Assembly (NCBI GenBank): GCA_001949185.1
Contig: BDGG01000001.1
Span: 2,807,324 to 2,871,323 of the forward strand
Direction: 5' to 3'
DNA length: 64,000 bases
Origin: Ramazzottius varieornatus
Taxonomy: Eukaryota; Tardigrada; Eutardigrada; Parachela; Ramazzottiidae
How positions within the stretch are numbered: the stretch's first letter is position 1; every line of letters begins with the position of its first letter. Under the pieces are notes generated by a model. The model was not told the DNA's origin and searched no databases. It saw nothing but the letters and a program-made list of their open reading frames with translations. Position numbers and translations under genes: made by a program. Shown here in pieces: positions 62,326 through 64,000 of the stretch.

Positions 62326-63814
62326 GGTAGTTTCTCAATTAACACTCTGCGTACGACCGTCCTCTTTGTGTATACAATGACTCAGTTTTATTCACCTCCC
62401 AGTTTTAGCTTTTGGTCTTTCGGGTCTGGGTTTTTTTTTTTGCATGTACCTCGGTCTTCTCACCAAAGCAACACCAATGACCAGTGGTCAGCAAAACCTC
62501 AGCACGCTGGAAATTTTTTCTACGGTTTCGGGTGGTTTGGTGAAATTTGGTGTTTCGTCTCTTTGCGCGAGACACGTGCACAGTATTCGCTTAGAAAAAA
62601 ACCGGAGCACTGGGGACAGTCTTATCTATCGAAACCGAGCCTGGGATAAATTTTGTAGTCATCAGTGCGGTCAGAAGAAAATCAAGAGACCAGTTCTCCC
62701 TTTTGAGAGACGGCGTTCATGGCCTGCCCATTATCCAAATTATGAAATTCGGAAAATTGTCTATTGGTCGGACCAGCCTCCGCAATACGGTACCTACCAA
62801 TAGAATTCCTGTATACACAAAGAGGACCTTAGTATTCTGCGGACATGAAAACGATCGTGCTGAAAATGTTAAGCTGCAAGTCTGATTTGTAACTTCCCTT
62901 CTCGCACTATTTTTCTCATTCCTGCGCAAACTGGCAATTCTGAGCTGCAGATTCCATGGAATAAAACAAATAAAGCAATGGGGAGCTCCGACTTGGCGCA
63001 TTATGACTTGGATTGGATTAATCGGGTTTATCGTGCCGGACTTCGTGTAATATGGCACTCCACCTTTCTCTTCGTTGTTGCCAGCGTCGGTACTTGGATA
63101 AAGTTCCCCGCTTGTGGCCGCTGAACGACGTGCGGTCGTCACAACACCAAATTAGCGAAATCCTTCGCCTCTATCCTTCTTCGTTCGACAACCAAGTTGC
63201 ATGTTTACAGGCGAGGATGGCGCCACTGGCGTTTTCATCCATGCATCCACTTCAGACTGTAACGCAAACCCCACAACCTTCGTCGGAGTCCGGCTCGTTC
63301 TCGCATTCTTCCACCGCTTCCTCACCCATTCCTGTGATCTAATGCACGAGCATGAGATCACTACAGTCCGGTCGCTCGAAATCTGGTACCTGATTTTTCG
63401 ATTTAAAAATGAAGGAATCGTGCAAAATTAACGATACTGCGAGCCATACCGACACAGCCGGTCCACATGCGGGTTGATTACTTGATCATATCAGTAAAGC
63501 TACGGTACAATTTGGGTCTAATGTAATTTCGGCCTTGGCTTGTCGTGCTGTATGGCGAATGTATAGCAGACTTCAAAACAAAATCGGAGAAATAGGTACC
63601 AGATTTCAATCGACCGGACTGTATTGAACAGTTCGCTGACGGTCAATGACTGCGGTAGATTGTAACGAGCGCACCCCTCTGTACTCAGGGGTCCTTCAAG
63701 CCATGCATGCTAGCTCTTGCTAGAATAACTGCCGCTCCGGATGGTTATATCTGATTCACAATTCGTCTCCAACTTAAATATTTGGGAAAGGTTATCTCGA
63801 TCAACCGCATCCGG
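62326..63814. other. 1.5 kb without a recognised gene
   Basis: Open frames on both strands (for example 62717-63142 minus) lack motifs and plausible starts. A homopolymer T run lies near 62430. No repeat family member is seen. Confidence 0.45.
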
Positions 63815-63951
63815 ATGACGGACCTGACCATTGAAGAGCGGAGATTTCTACGTTGGTTTGAACTGTTCAATCTTCAGAACCCTGCTGTTGTATCCGGATC
63901 CGATTCGAGTTGTGTCCATCTACCATGGACTGAGCCGGATCAGTTGCAACG
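63815..63951 (+). CDS. Possible first exon of a gene running off the window
   Basis: ATG at 63815 opens MTDLTIEERRFLRWFELFNL and stays open to a GTATGC donor at 63952. The helical FLRWFELFNL resembles the start of calponin-homology-like helical domains, but too little is present to name it. It could equally be chance. Confidence 0.25.
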
Positions 63952-64000
63952 GTATGCGAGAGTTCCTCCGTTGTGTTTTTCCTAACCGCTAAATGCCACA

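Overview
The window is nuclear DNA from a small-genome animal. Genes are split by many short GT-AG introns (about 40-450 nt, one of 4.8 kb), and most products have metazoan relatives. The gene set (CLASP, CRF-binding protein, RUNDC3, WDTC1, a NIT-domain guanylyl cyclase, a LIV-1 ZIP transporter, an alpha-crystallin small heat-shock protein) and the compact introns suggest a protostome, possibly a tardigrade. That placement is inference from gene content only; no species marker is visible. Exon borders were read by eye from splice signals, reading phase and homology; most chains close in frame from ATG to stop. Borders may be off by a base or two.

Layout. 1-5 kb: mostly empty, with a partial thyroglobulin type-1 gene (minus strand). 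5.1-9.7 kb: a 13-exon gene for an unrecognised, about 1037-residue Q/R/F/H-rich protein with a triplicated module. 10.2-12.1 kb: an apparently truncated gamma-tubulin complex component 5-like gene (minus). 12.3-31.1 kb: two tandem, diverged CLASP genes (plus). 32.1-35.4 kb: a NIT-domain receptor guanylyl cyclase (minus). 37.7-39.1 kb: corticotropin-releasing-factor-binding protein. 39.5-40.9 kb: a PBLD-like enzyme. 41.5-44.1 kb: mitochondrial ClpX. 44.4 kb: a lone 5S rRNA gene. 44.9-46.8 kb: RUNDC3. 47.4-50.0 kb: WDTC1 (minus). 50.6-54.2 kb: a membrane-anchored GH31 alpha-glucosidase with a trefoil domain. 56.2-59.7 kb: a ZIP zinc transporter. 60.1-61.2 kb: a small heat-shock protein (minus). 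The rest is intergenic with small repeats.

The genes form no obvious pathway. Three sit near microtubules (two CLASPs and the GCP5-like gene). The most notable non-genic structure is a family of about 100-bp foldback elements, ten copies, every one inside an intron. A second, shorter palindromic family has four copies, also intronic. There are also several single inverted-repeat elements, one with an 8-bp target duplication.
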